Shown one piece after another: positions 15,294 to 16,359 of a DNA stretch of 16,359 bases. Origin of the DNA: an uncultured Oscillospiraceae bacterium (GTDB lineage Bacteria > Bacillota > Clostridia > Oscillospirales > Oscillospiraceae); assembly GCA_934670025.1 (NCBI GenBank), contig CAKUOS010000048.1, forward strand, positions 1 through 16,359, given 5' to 3'. The position numbers and the translations under genes are program-made. The notes under the pieces are model-generated. The model was not told where the DNA came from and searched no databases. It was given only the letters and a program-made list of their open reading frames with translations. Each line of letters starts with the position of its first letter. Position 1 is the stretch's first letter.

Positions 15294-15304
15294 ATGGTTT
15301 ATAC
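15275..15304 (-). promoter_or_regulatory. Candidate sigma-F promoter of spoIIR
   Basis: On the minus strand GTATA (15304-15300) overlaps the last codon and stop of ispE. A 15-bp spacer is followed by GTCTAAACTG (15284-15275), which partly fits the sigma-F -10 pattern GGNRANAMTW. Known biology supports the call: spoIIR is a sigma-F gene in Bacillus. The predicted start, near 15268, lies in the loop of the terminator hairpin. Confidence 0.5.
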
Positions 15305-16207
15305 GGTCTTTGCGAGGAAGATCCGGCTGTATTTCTCCTTGAGCATCGTGCAGGCGACGGTCGCGTATTCAAACGAATCGTAGACGCCGAACACGGCAGA
15401 GCCCGAGCCGGTCATCTGCGCGCCGTATGCGCCGTAGGTGAACATCATGGAGCGGATATAGTTGAGATCGAAATGCTCCTTCAGCAGCAGCGGCTCAAAC
15501 ACGTTGCACAGACTGCCGCCGATGCCGAGCAGCTCGCCCTTTTGCAGGTTTGCCTGCATGGCCTTGTGATCGGGGCGCTTTTCGATGTACGCCTCGTCGA
15601 GCTTCTGATACAGCTCCGGGGTCGACACGGAGAACTCCGGCTTGCAGATGACAAGGAAGAACTCCGGCGCGGGCGGGAGCTTCGTCAGCAGTTCGCCCCG
15701 GCCCTCGACCAGCACCGTGCCGCCCATGACGCAGAACGGTACGTCGGAGCCGACCTGCGCGCCAAGCTCACACAGCGCGGCAATGGACAGCGGATGGTCG
15801 AACGCGGCGTTGAGCGCGCGCAGAACCGCCGCCGCGTCGGCGCTGCCGCCGCCGAGACCGGCCTGCATGGGGATGCGCTTGTTGATGAAGATCTCCAAGC
15901 CGCCCGGGTCCTTGCCGGTGCGCGCAAAGAACGCCTCGGCCGCTTTCCACGCGAGGTTCTCCGCGTCCTGCGGCAGACCCTCGGTGACAAGCGCAGGCTC
16001 GTCGTCCTCTTTCGCGTTTTCCGGAAGCGCCTCGCGGTAGCAGTGGACCTGCCACGGCGCGCCCGTCTCCACGTTGACGATCACGTCGTCGTGCAGCGAG
16101 ACGGTCTGCATGATGGAGCGGATATTATGATAGCCGTCCTCGCGCGTGCCGAGCACATCGAGCGTCAGATTGACCTTGGCAAACGCGCCTTCTGAAAATT
16201 GCCTCAT
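15299..16207 (-). CDS. ispE: 4-diphosphocytidyl-2-C-methyl-D-erythritol kinase
   Basis: IspE phosphorylates CDP-methylerythritol with ATP, a middle step of the MEP route to isoprenoid precursors. This 302-residue GHMP-family kinase has the expected parts in order. AKVNLTLDVLG holds the active-site lysine Lys11, followed by DGYHNI. The ATP loop is PMQAGLGGGSADAA (113-126), the catalytic aspartate is Asp155 in GSDVPF, and the third GHMP motif is MTGSGSAVFG. Length is normal and no key residue is missing. Its ATG overlaps the stop of the upstream DUF1015 gene as ATGA, so they are cotranscribed and coupled; the promoter lies outside the window. A terminator follows just after its stop. Confidence 0.96.
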   Translation of the reverse strand: MRQFSEGAFAKVNLTLDVLGTREDGYHNIRSIMQTVSLHDDVIVNVETGAPWQVHCYREALPENAKEDDEPALVTEGLPQDAENLAWKAAEAFFARTGKDPGGLEIFINKRIPMQAGLGGGSADAAAVLRALNAAFDHPLSIAALCELGAQVGSDVPFCVMGGTVLVEGRGELLTKLPPAPEFFLVICKPEFSVSTPELYQKLDEAYIEKRPDHKAMQANLQKGELLGIGGSLCNVFEPLLLKEHFDLNYIRSMMFTYGAYGAQMTGSGSAVFGVYDSFEYATVACTMLKEKYSRIFLAKTV

Positions 16208-16359
16208 TCCTTGATCTTTCTGCCTTCCAGATAGTAGCGCTTCTCGCGGCTGTGGCCCATGGAGAAGGTCTTTCTCGGCAGCACGCCGTCGGCGATGACG
16301 CCGCGGAACAGCTGGCTCTTTTCCATCGCGGGCAGCAGGAAGCCGATGGCGTTTTCCTG
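16204..16359 (-). CDS. DUF1015 family protein, C-terminal end only
   Basis: Reading leftward from the window edge, 51 residues precede a TGA at 16204-16206. They include GFLLPAMEKSQLFRGVIADG, then LPRKTFSMGHSREKRYYLEG and RKIKE. This closely resembles the conserved C-terminal tail of clostridial DUF1015 proteins (LPRKTFSMG...KRYYLE). The family's role is unclear. The rest of the gene lies beyond the window. Its stop overlaps the ispE start by 4 bp, showing one operon. Confidence 0.75.
   Translation of the reverse strand, partial: QENAIGFLLPAMEKSQLFRGVIADGVLPRKTFSMGHSREKRYYLEGRKIKE

Overview
This window looks like chromosome from a high-GC, endospore-forming, Gram-positive clostridium of the Oscillospiraceae/Ruminococcaceae kind. 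The grounds are a SpoIIR sporulation gene, an MEP-pathway IspE, a DUF1015/IspE/SpoIIR neighbourhood, AGGAGG-type ribosome binding sites, lipoboxes, and the divergent topoisomerase pair typical of Clostridia. The taxonomic placement is inference from protein character; no 16S rRNA or other marker is present.

Layout. (1) Positions 203-7316 are a leftward block: a type IIA topoisomerase B subunit, a small DUF559 nuclease-like gene, two direct copies of a 164-bp hairpin-rich repeat, the topoisomerase A subunit, a YitT-family membrane protein, and a lipoprotein whose transglutaminase-like domain has apparently lost its catalytic Cys and His. A good sigma-A promoter sits at 7377-7405. (2) A divergent promoter at 7488-7516 drives a rightward operon, 7574-11713: a DUF1846 protein, a membrane-anchored family 3 glycosidase and a membrane-anchored CapA-like metallophosphoesterase. 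It ends at an intrinsic terminator. (3) A 108-bp inverted-repeat element lies between that terminator and the terminator of a leftward PutP-like sodium/solute symporter. (4) A TetR regulator lies upstream of putP on the same strand, and a perfect 26-bp palindrome sits next to the putP promoter. (5) A 76-residue protein of unknown function runs rightward and stops 3 nt short of the convergent spoIIR. (6) Leftward ispE overlaps the 3' end of a DUF1015 gene that is cut by the window edge.

How the parts work together. The topoisomerase subunits should form one A2B2 enzyme. The DUF1846-GH3-CapA operon points to envelope or exported-polymer work through its two anchored enzymes. TetR and putP are plausibly a regulator and its target. 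The point most worth following is around spoIIR: its start codon directly abuts the ispE terminator hairpin, and a candidate forespore (sigma-F-type) promoter would start transcription in the hairpin loop, removing the 5' arm and freeing the ribosome binding site. The unknown 76-residue gene next door has a similar candidate forespore promoter. No tRNA, rRNA, CRISPR array, riboswitch or complete insertion sequence was seen.
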